A stretch of 42,300 nt of DNA from positions 1 through 42,300 of the forward strand of contig PETN01000080.1 of assembly GCA_002781365.1 (NCBI GenBank). Direction: 5' to 3'. Below are positions 33,541 to 41,167 of this stretch, piece after piece. A program made the translations under genes and the position numbers. The DNA is from Sulfurimonas sp. CG01_land_8_20_14_3_00_36_23 (GTDB taxonomy: Bacteria > Campylobacterota > Campylobacteria > Campylobacterales > Sulfurimonadaceae). Numbering within the stretch: the stretch's first letter is position 1; every line of letters starts with the position of its first letter. Below the pieces are notes generated by a model. The model ran no database searches. It was given only the letters and a program-made list of their open reading frames with translations, and was not told the origin of the DNA.

Positions 33541-34289
33541 GTTTTTCTCTCTCACAGATAACTTCTTTAGCGAAGATTCTCGCTTCTAACCCTACAGAGG
33601 CAAAAGCAATTCTAAAACTTGCCTCGGTTGAGATTTTAAAAAACTTAGGAAGTAACAAATATTCTGTCTTGCTTGAGAGCAAAACACTCACGGCACAGAG
33701 TGACAAACCCTTAAGTGAAGGGGCAAAATATTGGTCGCAAATCACACAAGGTAAAGATTCACTTCCAAACCTCTCAAACCTTGTGAAAATGCCTAAACTC
33801 TTAACGCTCTTTCAAAATGCTCCACAGCACTACACTTTAAAAGATTTAGCCACACTCCTAAACTCTCCTAAGCCCGAAGCTACGCTCAAGCAAGCACTTA
33901 TGGAACAACTCACAAATGCGACATCCAAAGAGGAGTTCACAAACAGTGCCAATCTTTTGCTCTCTTTACAAAACCAGACGATGACAATCCCTCTACAGTA
34001 TCAAAACTATTTCTCCATTTTACAAATGAAAAAAAGGTACAATAAGAAAACAAAAAAAAGCCAGATAGATTTCTATGCAGCCTTAGAGTTTTTGGGTCCA
34101 ATCTCGGGTATTGTATCTCTTGAAAACGAGAGCGTAAGTGTAAATCTCAATGTAGCCTTTGAAAAAACAAAAAACTTTTTGGAAGAGAATATGAACCAAT
34201 TTTCCTATACAATCACTATCACTCTTGCACAAAACATCTCGCCGCTTTATGAGGCAAATATCAACTCTCTTTTGGATGTTAGTATATGA
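33537..34289 (+). CDS. Unknown protein, possibly FliK-like C-terminal domain
   Basis: I do not recognise a named family with certainty. The 250-residue protein has no signal peptide or membrane helix. The N-terminal two thirds are helix- and S/T/N/Q-rich (leucine-rich, low complexity around 20-150). The C-terminal part, from about residue 175, reads AALEFLGPISGIVSLENESV followed by a helix with KTKNFLEENMNQF, which resembles the hook-length-control domain of FliK (an LGxVxVxL-like strand pattern followed by a helix). That resemblance is by eye only. ATGA overlaps with coaBC and uppS indicate coupled expression. Confidence 0.55.
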   Translation: MSFSLSQITSLAKILASNPTEAKAILKLASVEILKNLGSNKYSVLLESKTLTAQSDKPLSEGAKYWSQITQGKDSLPNLSNLVKMPKLLTLFQNAPQHYTLKDLATLLNSPKPEATLKQALMEQLTNATSKEEFTNSANLLLSLQNQTMTIPLQYQNYFSILQMKKRYNKKTKKSQIDFYAALEFLGPISGIVSLENESVSVNLNVAFEKTKNFLEENMNQFSYTITITLAQNISPLYEANINSLLDVSI

Positions 34290-34963
34290 ACAAAGCCAAA
34301 CATATCGCCATCGTTATGGATGGCAATGGTCGCTGGGCAGAGCTTCAAGGTAAAAAGAGAGTCAAAGGGCATGAAGCAGGTGCGAAAGTTGTTAAAGAGA
34401 TTACAACCTACTGCGCCAAAAACAGTGATATTGAGCGACTGACCCTCTACGCTTTTTCAACTGAAAACTGGAAACGCCCTCGTTTGGAAGTTGAGTTTTT
34501 GATGAAACTTTTAGAGAACTATCTCAAAAATGAGACAGAGGTTTATCTGCAAAACAATGTACGCTTTGAACCGATTGGCGATATAGGAGGATTTTCAAAA
34601 TCTCTTCAGAAGGTTATTCTAGAAGTTCAAGAAAAAAGCGCACATTGTGATGGTTTGGTACAATCTTTAGCGCTCAACTATGGTGCGCAAGATGAGATTC
34701 TCCGAGCAGTCAATAAGATAAAAAACAGCCCAGAAGAGATAACCCAAGAGATGCTCAGTGAGGCTCTTGATTGTAAGCATGAAGTAGACTTATTTATCCG
34801 AACAGGTGGCGATCACAGACTTTCAAACTTTTTACTCTGGCAGTCCGCCTATGCAGAGCTTTTCTTTTGCGACACTTTGTGGCCAGATTTTTCTACAGAT
34901 GAACTAGAAACAATTATAAAAAAATTCAAAAAAATTGAACGCCGCTTTGGAGGGCTTAAATGA
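34286..34963 (+). CDS. uppS: Undecaprenyl diphosphate synthase
   Basis: Builds the C55 carrier for peptidoglycan and glycan assembly from FPP and IPP. The 225-residue protein has IAIVMDGNGRWA with the catalytic D12, GHEAGAKVV, LYAFSTENWKRP, SLALNYGAQDEI, and the C-terminal DLFIRTGGDHRLSNFLLWQ. It overlaps its neighbours by four bases on each side. It supplies the lipid carrier that the upstream glycosyltransferases would use. Confidence 0.96.
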   Translation: MNKAKHIAIVMDGNGRWAELQGKKRVKGHEAGAKVVKEITTYCAKNSDIERLTLYAFSTENWKRPRLEVEFLMKLLENYLKNETEVYLQNNVRFEPIGDIGGFSKSLQKVILEVQEKSAHCDGLVQSLALNYGAQDEILRAVNKIKNSPEEITQEMLSEALDCKHEVDLFIRTGGDHRLSNFLLWQSAYAELFFCDTLWPDFSTDELETIIKKFKKIERRFGGLK

Positions 34964-35781
34964 CAGAACAACTACTTTTCGCATTTATTTTAGGAACACT
35001 TATCGGCTCCTTTTTAAATGTCGTGATTTTGCGAGTTCCAAAAGATGAGAGCATTCTTTTTCCAGCTTCGCACTGTTACTCTTGCCAAAACAAGCTCAAA
35101 CCTTGGCATAACATCCCTATCATCTCGTGGATACTTCTGCGAGGAAAATGTTACTTTTGCGATGCAAAAATCTCTATACAGTACCCTCTTATCGAACTCG
35201 CATCAGGTTTGATTTTTCTAATGTTGGCATACAAATATGGCATCAGTTACCCTATCTTTTTAATCGCTCTAAGTTTTTTAATGCTTTTTGCACTCTCTGT
35301 GATTGACTTTAGATACAAGATGGTTCCAGACTCTTTAAACCTACTTGCCATGGTATTCGCTATTTTTGGAGCGTGGAATATAGAGGGCATATTTTCTAAC
35401 TTTGAGAATGCACTTCTCTTTGCAGGTGGTTTTACACTCCTTCGATTTTATCTCTCATACATTCTCACGTCAGCCGCGCGCTCGAACGCGAAAAAAGCTA
35501 TCACATCTTGGACAAAGAACTATCACACCTACCCTTTTATTGAGGCTTTAGGTGAGGGAGATATTATGGTTGCGGCAACGATGGGTGCGCTTCTTGGAGT
35601 GAAACTCACCCTTGTAGCTATCTTTTTATCTGCACTTTTAGCCTTGCCTGTGATGCTTGTTATTCGAGGTAGAGGCAAAGAGAGTGAGACGGTTCCATTT
35701 GTCCCTTTTCTTGCACTCTCCACCTTTATAGTTTTCATGCTTGATAGCCCTATTTTGGCTTATATTGAGGCAAATTACTAG
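34960..35781 (+). CDS. Prepilin peptidase (type IV leader peptidase)
   Basis: Inner-membrane aspartyl protease that cuts and methylates type IV pilin or type II secretion pseudopilin leaders. The 273-residue protein has the N-terminal methyltransferase zinc cysteines C39, C42, C64 and C67, GSFLNVVILRVP, and the catalytic aspartates D116 (VIDFRYKMVPD) and D201 (GEGDIMVAATMGALLG). About eight membrane helices. No pilin, PilB or secretin gene is in the window. It matters here because type IV pilus-type machinery is what takes up DNA in naturally competent bacteria. Confidence 0.92.
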   Translation: MTEQLLFAFILGTLIGSFLNVVILRVPKDESILFPASHCYSCQNKLKPWHNIPIISWILLRGKCYFCDAKISIQYPLIELASGLIFLMLAYKYGISYPIFLIALSFLMLFALSVIDFRYKMVPDSLNLLAMVFAIFGAWNIEGIFSNFENALLFAGGFTLLRFYLSYILTSAARSNAKKAITSWTKNYHTYPFIEALGEGDIMVAATMGALLGVKLTLVAIFLSALLALPVMLVIRGRGKESETVPFVPFLALSTFIVFMLDSPILAYIEANY

Positions 35782-35783
35782 AG

Positions 35784-36803
35784 ATGAATAGACTTAAAAA
35801 ATATATTATCAACAACCTTTCTCTTCTCTTTTTATCTATATTTTTGCCGCTTTTTTCCATTGCGTCTGTTATCTTTCTTATCAAGTTAGCGACCTATACT
35901 GCCATCATTCAGCTCAGTATATGGGAGATGGCGAAGCTCTATTTCTTTGTTTTACCAGAGATTCTCTTTTACACTCTGCCTGTTACTTTTTTTATTGCGG
36001 CGACACTTTCACTCTTTAGACTCTCAACAGACAATGAAATCGTTGTCCTTTTTTCACTGGGGATTCGTCCGAACTTTATTATAAAAACACTCCTCAAGCC
36101 CGCCCTGCTTCTCTCAACGCTTTTGGCTTTTGACTTTTTTGTTCTCTTTCCACATGCCACAGTTTTATCGAGTAACTTTATCTCCTATAAAAAGAGTGAA
36201 GCGAAGTTTAACCTCTCCGCTTCGGAGTTTGGGCATAGTTTTGGCGAATGGCTCCTTTATGTAGGAGAGAACAATCCTGATGGTTCTTACTCCGATATTG
36301 TTTTGTTTAAAAAAGATAAAAAAGAGGAGATTCTTATCGGTGCTAAAAAAGCAGAGATTATCAATGACTCTGGAGTTCTTCGCCTCAAACTTTTAAATGG
36401 CGAAGGCTACAGCTACTCAAATGAGAGCTTCTCGCAGATAAACTTTGAGACGATGTTTATCAACGACACTATGACAACAAGTCTGACAAAGTACCGCTCG
36501 CCTATTGCGTATTGGACTTCGGAGGATAGAAAAGAGAGTAAAACGCACATGTTTATTACAGATGTGCTCTTAAGTATCTTTCCTGTTATCAGTCTTTTTT
36601 TGGTTGCAAGTATTGGGGTGGTGCATGTTCGACATCAAAAAGGAAGAGTCTATCTCTACCTCTTTTTGGGGATTTTACTCTACTATGGTGCCACCTTGGC
36701 ACTTCAAGGAACGCTCGTGTTTTACACGATTCCTATCGTTGCCATCACTTGGCTTGCGGTGACCTATGTCATCTACAGAAAAAAAATAGTTGCCAGATTT
36801 TAG
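35784..36803 (+). CDS. LptF/LptG-family LPS export permease
   Basis: A YjgP/YjgQ-type membrane protein of 339 residues. It has three N-terminal helices, a periplasmic beta-rich domain (about residues 130-265, with LLYVGENNPDGSYSDIVLF), then three C-terminal helices. As part of the LptB2FG transporter it would help lift LPS from the inner membrane. LptF and LptG cannot be separated by sequence alone. It starts three bases after the prepilin peptidase stop and its stop abuts truA, a pairing also found in Helicobacter (from memory). A one-mismatch motif copy lies at 36148. Confidence 0.87.
   Translation: MNRLKKYIINNLSLLFLSIFLPLFSIASVIFLIKLATYTAIIQLSIWEMAKLYFFVLPEILFYTLPVTFFIAATLSLFRLSTDNEIVVLFSLGIRPNFIIKTLLKPALLLSTLLAFDFFVLFPHATVLSSNFISYKKSEAKFNLSASEFGHSFGEWLLYVGENNPDGSYSDIVLFKKDKKEEILIGAKKAEIINDSGVLRLKLLNGEGYSYSNESFSQINFETMFINDTMTTSLTKYRSPIAYWTSEDRKESKTHMFITDVLLSIFPVISLFLVASIGVVHVRHQKGRVYLYLFLGILLYYGATLALQGTLVFYTIPIVAITWLAVTYVIYRKKIVARF
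36148..36160 (+). repeat. TTCCACATGCCAA motif copy, one mismatch
   Basis: TTCCACATGCCAC in the LptF/G permease gene, read as PHA (FPHAT). Confidence 0.75.
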
Positions 36804-37514
36804 ATGCGATGTGCTTTAACCCTTGCTTATAATGGCACCCATTTTTTAGGTTCGCAAGTTCAAACTGAGACCTCTAACACCATCTTCTCTCAGCTTGAAA
36901 AAGTACTTCATCAGCTTGGTATCGACTTTCGTGTTGTAGCAAGTGGAAGAACGGACAAAGGCGTTCATGCAACGGGGCAAGTGTGCCATATCGATTTACC
37001 AGAGTTTTGGAGTGACTTAAAAAGGCTCCAAGTCGTTCTCAACCAGATGCTCCCAAAAACCATCCATGTCAAAAAGATAGTAGAGGTACAAGAGAGTTTT
37101 CATGCGAGATACAGTGCGAAAAAAAGAGTCTATCGTTACCTTATAAAAGAGGGAGAGCCTAACCCCTTCTCAGATGATTTCATCACTTATTTAGAGCATG
37201 TGGATTTCACAAAGCTTGCACAAAATATCCAACTCTTTAGAGGCGAACATGACTTCAAAAACTTTATGAAGACAGGAAGTGATGTAAACTCCACCACCAG
37301 AGTTATCTACAAAGCTTTCGCCTACAGACATAAAGGTTTCATCGTTTTAAACTTTGAAGCGAATGGCTTTTTACGTAGCCAGATAAGGCTTATGGTCAGT
37401 GCACTTTTAAACCTTAATGCACACGAGATAAACGAGCAGTTAACATCTATGAAGGTATATAAGATAAAACCCGCACCAAGTAACGGTCTCTATCTTGCAC
37501 GCATAAAATACTAA
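36804..37514 (+). CDS. truA: tRNA pseudouridine(38-40) synthase TruA
   Basis: Isomerises uridines 38-40 in the anticodon arm. The 236-residue protein has ASGRTDKGVHATGQ with catalytic D51, FHARYSAKKRVYRY, and the C-terminal GFLRSQIRLMVSALL. The start codon follows the permease stop with no gap (TAG-ATG), and it is the last gene of the 13.5-kb run. Confidence 0.95.
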   Translation: MRCALTLAYNGTHFLGSQVQTETSNTIFSQLEKVLHQLGIDFRVVASGRTDKGVHATGQVCHIDLPEFWSDLKRLQVVLNQMLPKTIHVKKIVEVQESFHARYSAKKRVYRYLIKEGEPNPFSDDFITYLEHVDFTKLAQNIQLFRGEHDFKNFMKTGSDVNSTTRVIYKAFAYRHKGFIVLNFEANGFLRSQIRLMVSALLNLNAHEINEQLTSMKVYKIKPAPSNGLYLARIKY

Positions 37515-37520
37515 CTATTT

Positions 37521-37550
37521 TTGTGAAAAAAAGAGTTATTTAGATAAAAT
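37521..37550 (+). promoter_or_regulatory. Candidate promoter for sbcDC
   Basis: TTGTGA at 37521-37526 and TAAAAT at 37545-37550 are 18 bases apart in the 61-base gap between truA and sbcD. A purine-rich ribosome site (AAGGGGAT) then precedes the TTG start. Confidence 0.45.
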
Positions 37551-37575
37551 ATTTTAACTTTTCTAAGGGGATATT

Positions 37576-38724
37576 TTGAAAATCATTCACTTCAGCGACA
37601 CACACCTTGGCTACAACGACCTTGACGTTCTAAACGAAGAGAACATTAACCAAAGAGAAGCAGACTTTTACGATGCTTTTTCCCAAGTCGTAGAGCAAAT
37701 CAAGCAAATCAAACCTGACTTCGTCTTACACACAGGCGACCTTTTTCACCGTTCAAGCCCGAGTAATCGAGCCATCACTTTTGCACTTGAACAGTTTAAA
37801 ATCATCAATGCTCTCAACATCCCGTTTATCCTCATTGCAGGAAACCACTCCACACCAAGAACAAACCTAAGCTCACCCATTTTAAAGATTTTTGAGAACT
37901 TTGAGAATATCTATGTTTCATATAACCAAGAGTACAAAAAGGTGGAGTTTGCAGATGCAATCTTCCACACTCTGCCCCACATGAACGACGAGACAACTGC
38001 TCTTTCACAAATTGAGCTTTGCGAAGCAAATATTGACAAGAGCAAAAAGAACATTATGATGATGCACTGCTCCGTCGGAGCCTCCTACTTAATGCAGGAG
38101 TTTGGCGAGTGGGTATTTCCACATGCCAAAGAGTATCTTTTCAACGAAATGGATTATGTCGCACTCGGACATTGGCACGGTTTTGGGCATGTGGGAAAAC
38201 ATGAAAACGTTTACTACAGCGGTTCAACCGAACGCACAAGTTTAAATGACAAACGTAACTCCAAAGGGTTTGTAGAGATTAACTTAGACGATGCAACTAA
38301 CTCTAAAACTGCCTCACTTTTCCACATGCCAAGAAGTATAGAATTCAAAGAGATAAAGATTCGCCCGATTGTCCAAAAAGAGCTTGATTGTGAAGATTAT
38401 GAAAATGCGCTCATAGATGCCAGTGACACAGAAGATGCAATCGTCGAAGTGAAGCTCATAAACCTCACACCGCTGCAATCTATCGACATCCAAAACACTG
38501 ACATCAAAAAACTCTTTCCACATGCCATGAGTGTGAGCATAAAAAGAGAGTTCAAGCTTGGTACAAACGACACAGAGCTTAGCGACATTGAAGCTCTCTC
38601 TTTGGAAGAGTTTTTCTTAGAGCACATCAAAGAAGATGCAAACGAAAAAGAGTACGACAGACTAAAAGGCAAAGTGCAGGAACTATTTGCCAAGTATGAG
38701 GAGGCTCGTGATGATTCTCTCTAA
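37576..38724 (+). CDS. sbcD: DNA exonuclease subunit SbcD (Mre11 family)
   Basis: Nuclease half of the SbcCD/Mre11-Rad50 complex that opens DNA hairpins and blocked ends. Start is TTG 37576 behind AAGGGGAT. In 382 residues the Mre11 phosphoesterase motifs run D8-H10 (FSDTHLG), D55 (GDLFH), N90-H91 (GNHS), the MMHC region, and ALGHWHGFG. The C-terminal capping domain is less conserved. Its end overlaps sbcC by 14 bases. It is exceptional for motif density: three strong copies at 38117, 38320 and 38516 and a weaker one at 38184. Confidence 0.94.
   Translation: MKIIHFSDTHLGYNDLDVLNEENINQREADFYDAFSQVVEQIKQIKPDFVLHTGDLFHRSSPSNRAITFALEQFKIINALNIPFILIAGNHSTPRTNLSSPILKIFENFENIYVSYNQEYKKVEFADAIFHTLPHMNDETTALSQIELCEANIDKSKKNIMMMHCSVGASYLMQEFGEWVFPHAKEYLFNEMDYVALGHWHGFGHVGKHENVYYSGSTERTSLNDKRNSKGFVEINLDDATNSKTASLFHMPRSIEFKEIKIRPIVQKELDCEDYENALIDASDTEDAIVEVKLINLTPLQSIDIQNTDIKKLFPHAMSVSIKREFKLGTNDTELSDIEALSLEEFFLEHIKEDANEKEYDRLKGKVQELFAKYEEARDDSL
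38117..38129 (+). repeat. TTCCACATGCCAA motif copy, exact
   Basis: In sbcD, read as PHA (FPHAK). Confidence 0.9.
38320..38332 (+). repeat. TTCCACATGCCAA motif copy, exact
   Basis: In sbcD, read in a different frame from its neighbours, TTC-CAC-ATG-CCA (FHMP). Confidence 0.9.
38516..38528 (+). repeat. TTCCACATGCCAA motif copy, one mismatch
   Basis: TTCCACATGCCAT in sbcD, read as PHA (FPHAM). Confidence 0.75.
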
Positions 38725-41080
38725 ACTCCACCTAGAAAACTTTAAAAAATACACTTCGTACGACATCGAATTTGGCGAGGGTTTGGTGGGCATCATCGGC
38801 AAAAACGGAAGCGGAAAATCGACCCTTTTTGAAGCGATACTTTTCGCACTTTACGGAGAACTCAAAAACAGAGGCACAAAAGATGTCATTCGCAATGCAA
38901 ATGCCTCCGAAAAAGATGCCGTAGTTGTAGAACTCGAGTTTGAGTTTGAAGACGCAGAGTACAAAATACAAAGAGAGTTCCGCGGAAAAGCTCTAACAGC
39001 CAATGCAAAGCTCTACAAAAACGGCGATTTAACGACCACAGGAGCCAAAGAGGTTACCACCGCCATAGTCAACCTCACAAAGATGAGCCGCGATGCTTTT
39101 ATGCACACCCTCTTCGCTTCACAAAAAGAGCTGACAAGTCTAAGCACCCTCAAAAATGAAGACCGTAAAAAAATGATACGCAAGCTTTTAGGTTTGGAGA
39201 AAATCGACTTCATAGAAAACTCTTTAGTTGAGAAAAGTCGTGAGCTAAAACGAGAAATAAACGCTTTTGATGAAGTGCTACTAAGCGCAGAAGATGTAAA
39301 AGAAAAACAGGAGCAGATACAAACCAACAAAACTACAAAAGAGGCATTTGCCAAAGATGTGGAGCTAAAGGCAAAAGAGCTTGACGCCATCAAACTCCAT
39401 GAGCAGAAGCTAAAAAAAGAGTTGGAAATATTTGCCAAAACAAAAGAGGAAAAACAGAAACGTTTCTCAGAACTTGAACTCATAAAAAACAGCAAAAGTC
39501 TGGAGCTTCTAAACGAAGCAAAACTTATTGCACAAAACCATGAACTAGAGCATAAACAGCAAAAACTCCAAGAGCTTTCACATTTTAAGATAGAATATAT
39601 TTCCCTGCAAGAACAACTTAAAGAGCAAGAAAAACTCAAAGAGTACTACCTCAAAAAAGAGGGACTTACCAAAGAACTCGTGCAACTAAGAGAGCAGTAC
39701 AGCAAAAGTAAAACCGACATTCAAGCCTTAGAATTGGCATGTGGAAACTACGACGAGTTACTCTTTACGCTCAAAAATTTGGAGTTAACTCTCGCAGGAC
39801 TCGATGAAAACATAAAGAACAAACACACCATAGAAAACGAGCTCAAAGCCGAAATAGCAGGCGAACAGAAGCAGATAGATATCACAAACGAAAAAATCAC
39901 GAAACTCAGAGAGCTCGGAAGCGATTCAGCCTGCCCTACCTGCACAAGACCGCTTTTAGAAGAGTATGACAATGTCATCCACTCGCTTGTTTCAGTCGTA
40001 AATAACGCGCATCAGAAAAAAATAGACGAGTACAAAAAACAGCTCCAAAATGTAGTGACTCAAAAAGCTGCGTTTGAAGCACAAATGAAACCAAAAGAGA
40101 AAGAGTTTTTGGAGCTTACAAACACGCTAAAAGTGATAGAAAGTAAACTGGGCGACCTCAAAATTGCACAAGAGCATTTCAAACAAGTTGAGCAAAAAGG
40201 GCTTAAAAACAAAGAAGAACTCAAAGCACTTGAGACGTTCTCATACGATGAGAAACTGCATAAAGAGATCATAACAAAATTCACACTTATAGAAGCGCAA
40301 TACAAGCACGTAGTGAGCTTGGAAACAGAGCTTAAACGTGCACCACTCGTTAAAGCAGAACTCACAGCCATTATAAAAAAGATAGAAGAACTCACCGTGG
40401 CTGAACAGGCAAAAGAAGCAGAGTTTAACCTCGTCATCTACGAAGATGTAAAGCACAAACATACACTTGAAGAGCATGAAGCAACGCTCAAAACCATAGA
40501 GACTAAAGCGACCATATTAAATGAGATAAAAGTACAAATCGCAAGTATAGAGGGCGAAATAAAAACTATCCAAAACGCTCTTGACAACAACGAAACACAC
40601 AAGAAAAAAGTACAGAGTAAAAAAGATGATTTGGTGGATTATGAAAAAATAAAAACAAGCCTAGCAGAGTTTAAAACCAAACTCAACGCAAAAGTCGCAC
40701 CACGCATCTCCGCCATCGCCTCGGAGATGTACGCGCAAATAACCAAGGGAAAATACCAACACATAGAAGTAAGCAACGACTTCGACTTTTTCATCTACGA
40801 CGAGGGCAAAAAATACCCCATAGAACGCTACTCAGGCGGAGAAATAGACCTAGCAAACTTAGTTCTACGCATCGCCATAAGCAAAACTCTAACGGAACTA
40901 AGCGGAGCAAGTTCCATTGGTTTCTTGGCATTTGATGAAGTTTTTGGAAGTCAAGACGAGGCAAGAAGGATGGAGATACTAGAAGCCTTCCACACCATCA
41001 AAGAGCAATACCGACAGATATTTCTAATAAGCCACGAGATGGAGATTAAGGAGATGTTTGAGCGGGTTGTGGAGTTGTGA
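38711..41080 (+). CDS. sbcC: DNA repair ATPase SbcC (Rad50 family)
   Basis: ATPase and tether half of SbcCD. ATG 38711 has AGGAGG six bases upstream, better than an in-frame TTG at 38687. Of 789 residues, the Walker A is GKNGSGKST (30-38), two long E/K-rich coiled-coil arms follow, and the zinc hook CPTC with C408 and C411 sits between them. The ABC signature YSGGEIDLANLVLRIA and the Walker B FLAFDEVFGSQD (D742, E743) lie at the C-terminus. An exact motif copy on the opposite strand lies at 39734. The protein is shorter than E. coli SbcC (about 1050) but all key parts are present. Confidence 0.95.
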   Translation: MILSKLHLENFKKYTSYDIEFGEGLVGIIGKNGSGKSTLFEAILFALYGELKNRGTKDVIRNANASEKDAVVVELEFEFEDAEYKIQREFRGKALTANAKLYKNGDLTTTGAKEVTTAIVNLTKMSRDAFMHTLFASQKELTSLSTLKNEDRKKMIRKLLGLEKIDFIENSLVEKSRELKREINAFDEVLLSAEDVKEKQEQIQTNKTTKEAFAKDVELKAKELDAIKLHEQKLKKELEIFAKTKEEKQKRFSELELIKNSKSLELLNEAKLIAQNHELEHKQQKLQELSHFKIEYISLQEQLKEQEKLKEYYLKKEGLTKELVQLREQYSKSKTDIQALELACGNYDELLFTLKNLELTLAGLDENIKNKHTIENELKAEIAGEQKQIDITNEKITKLRELGSDSACPTCTRPLLEEYDNVIHSLVSVVNNAHQKKIDEYKKQLQNVVTQKAAFEAQMKPKEKEFLELTNTLKVIESKLGDLKIAQEHFKQVEQKGLKNKEELKALETFSYDEKLHKEIITKFTLIEAQYKHVVSLETELKRAPLVKAELTAIIKKIEELTVAEQAKEAEFNLVIYEDVKHKHTLEEHEATLKTIETKATILNEIKVQIASIEGEIKTIQNALDNNETHKKKVQSKKDDLVDYEKIKTSLAEFKTKLNAKVAPRISAIASEMYAQITKGKYQHIEVSNDFDFFIYDEGKKYPIERYSGGEIDLANLVLRIAISKTLTELSGASSIGFLAFDEVFGSQDEARRMEILEAFHTIKEQYRQIFLISHEMEIKEMFERVVEL
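39734..39746 (-). repeat. TTCCACATGCCAA motif copy, exact
   Basis: TTGGCATGTGGAA on the plus strand in sbcC, read as LACG (ELACGN). Confidence 0.9.
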
Positions 41081-41167
41081 TGAAATTTAAAATTATTTCA
41101 AAATGTCATATTTTTAGCCAAAACATTTTTTTAACGCCATAATATATAAAAGCACTTAGGATTGGCT

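Noticed and set aside
166-39746. A conserved PHA peptide as the cause of the recurrent 13-mer
   Set aside because: Only 7 of the 17 strong copies read PHA. The others read STCQ, FHMP, LACG-type, GMW or HVE, and several are on the opposite strand to the gene.
41099-41140. AAAATGT/ACATTTT with a T-run after sbcC as a terminator
   Set aside because: A seven-pair all-AT-rich stem is expected often in this sequence; not distinguishable from chance.
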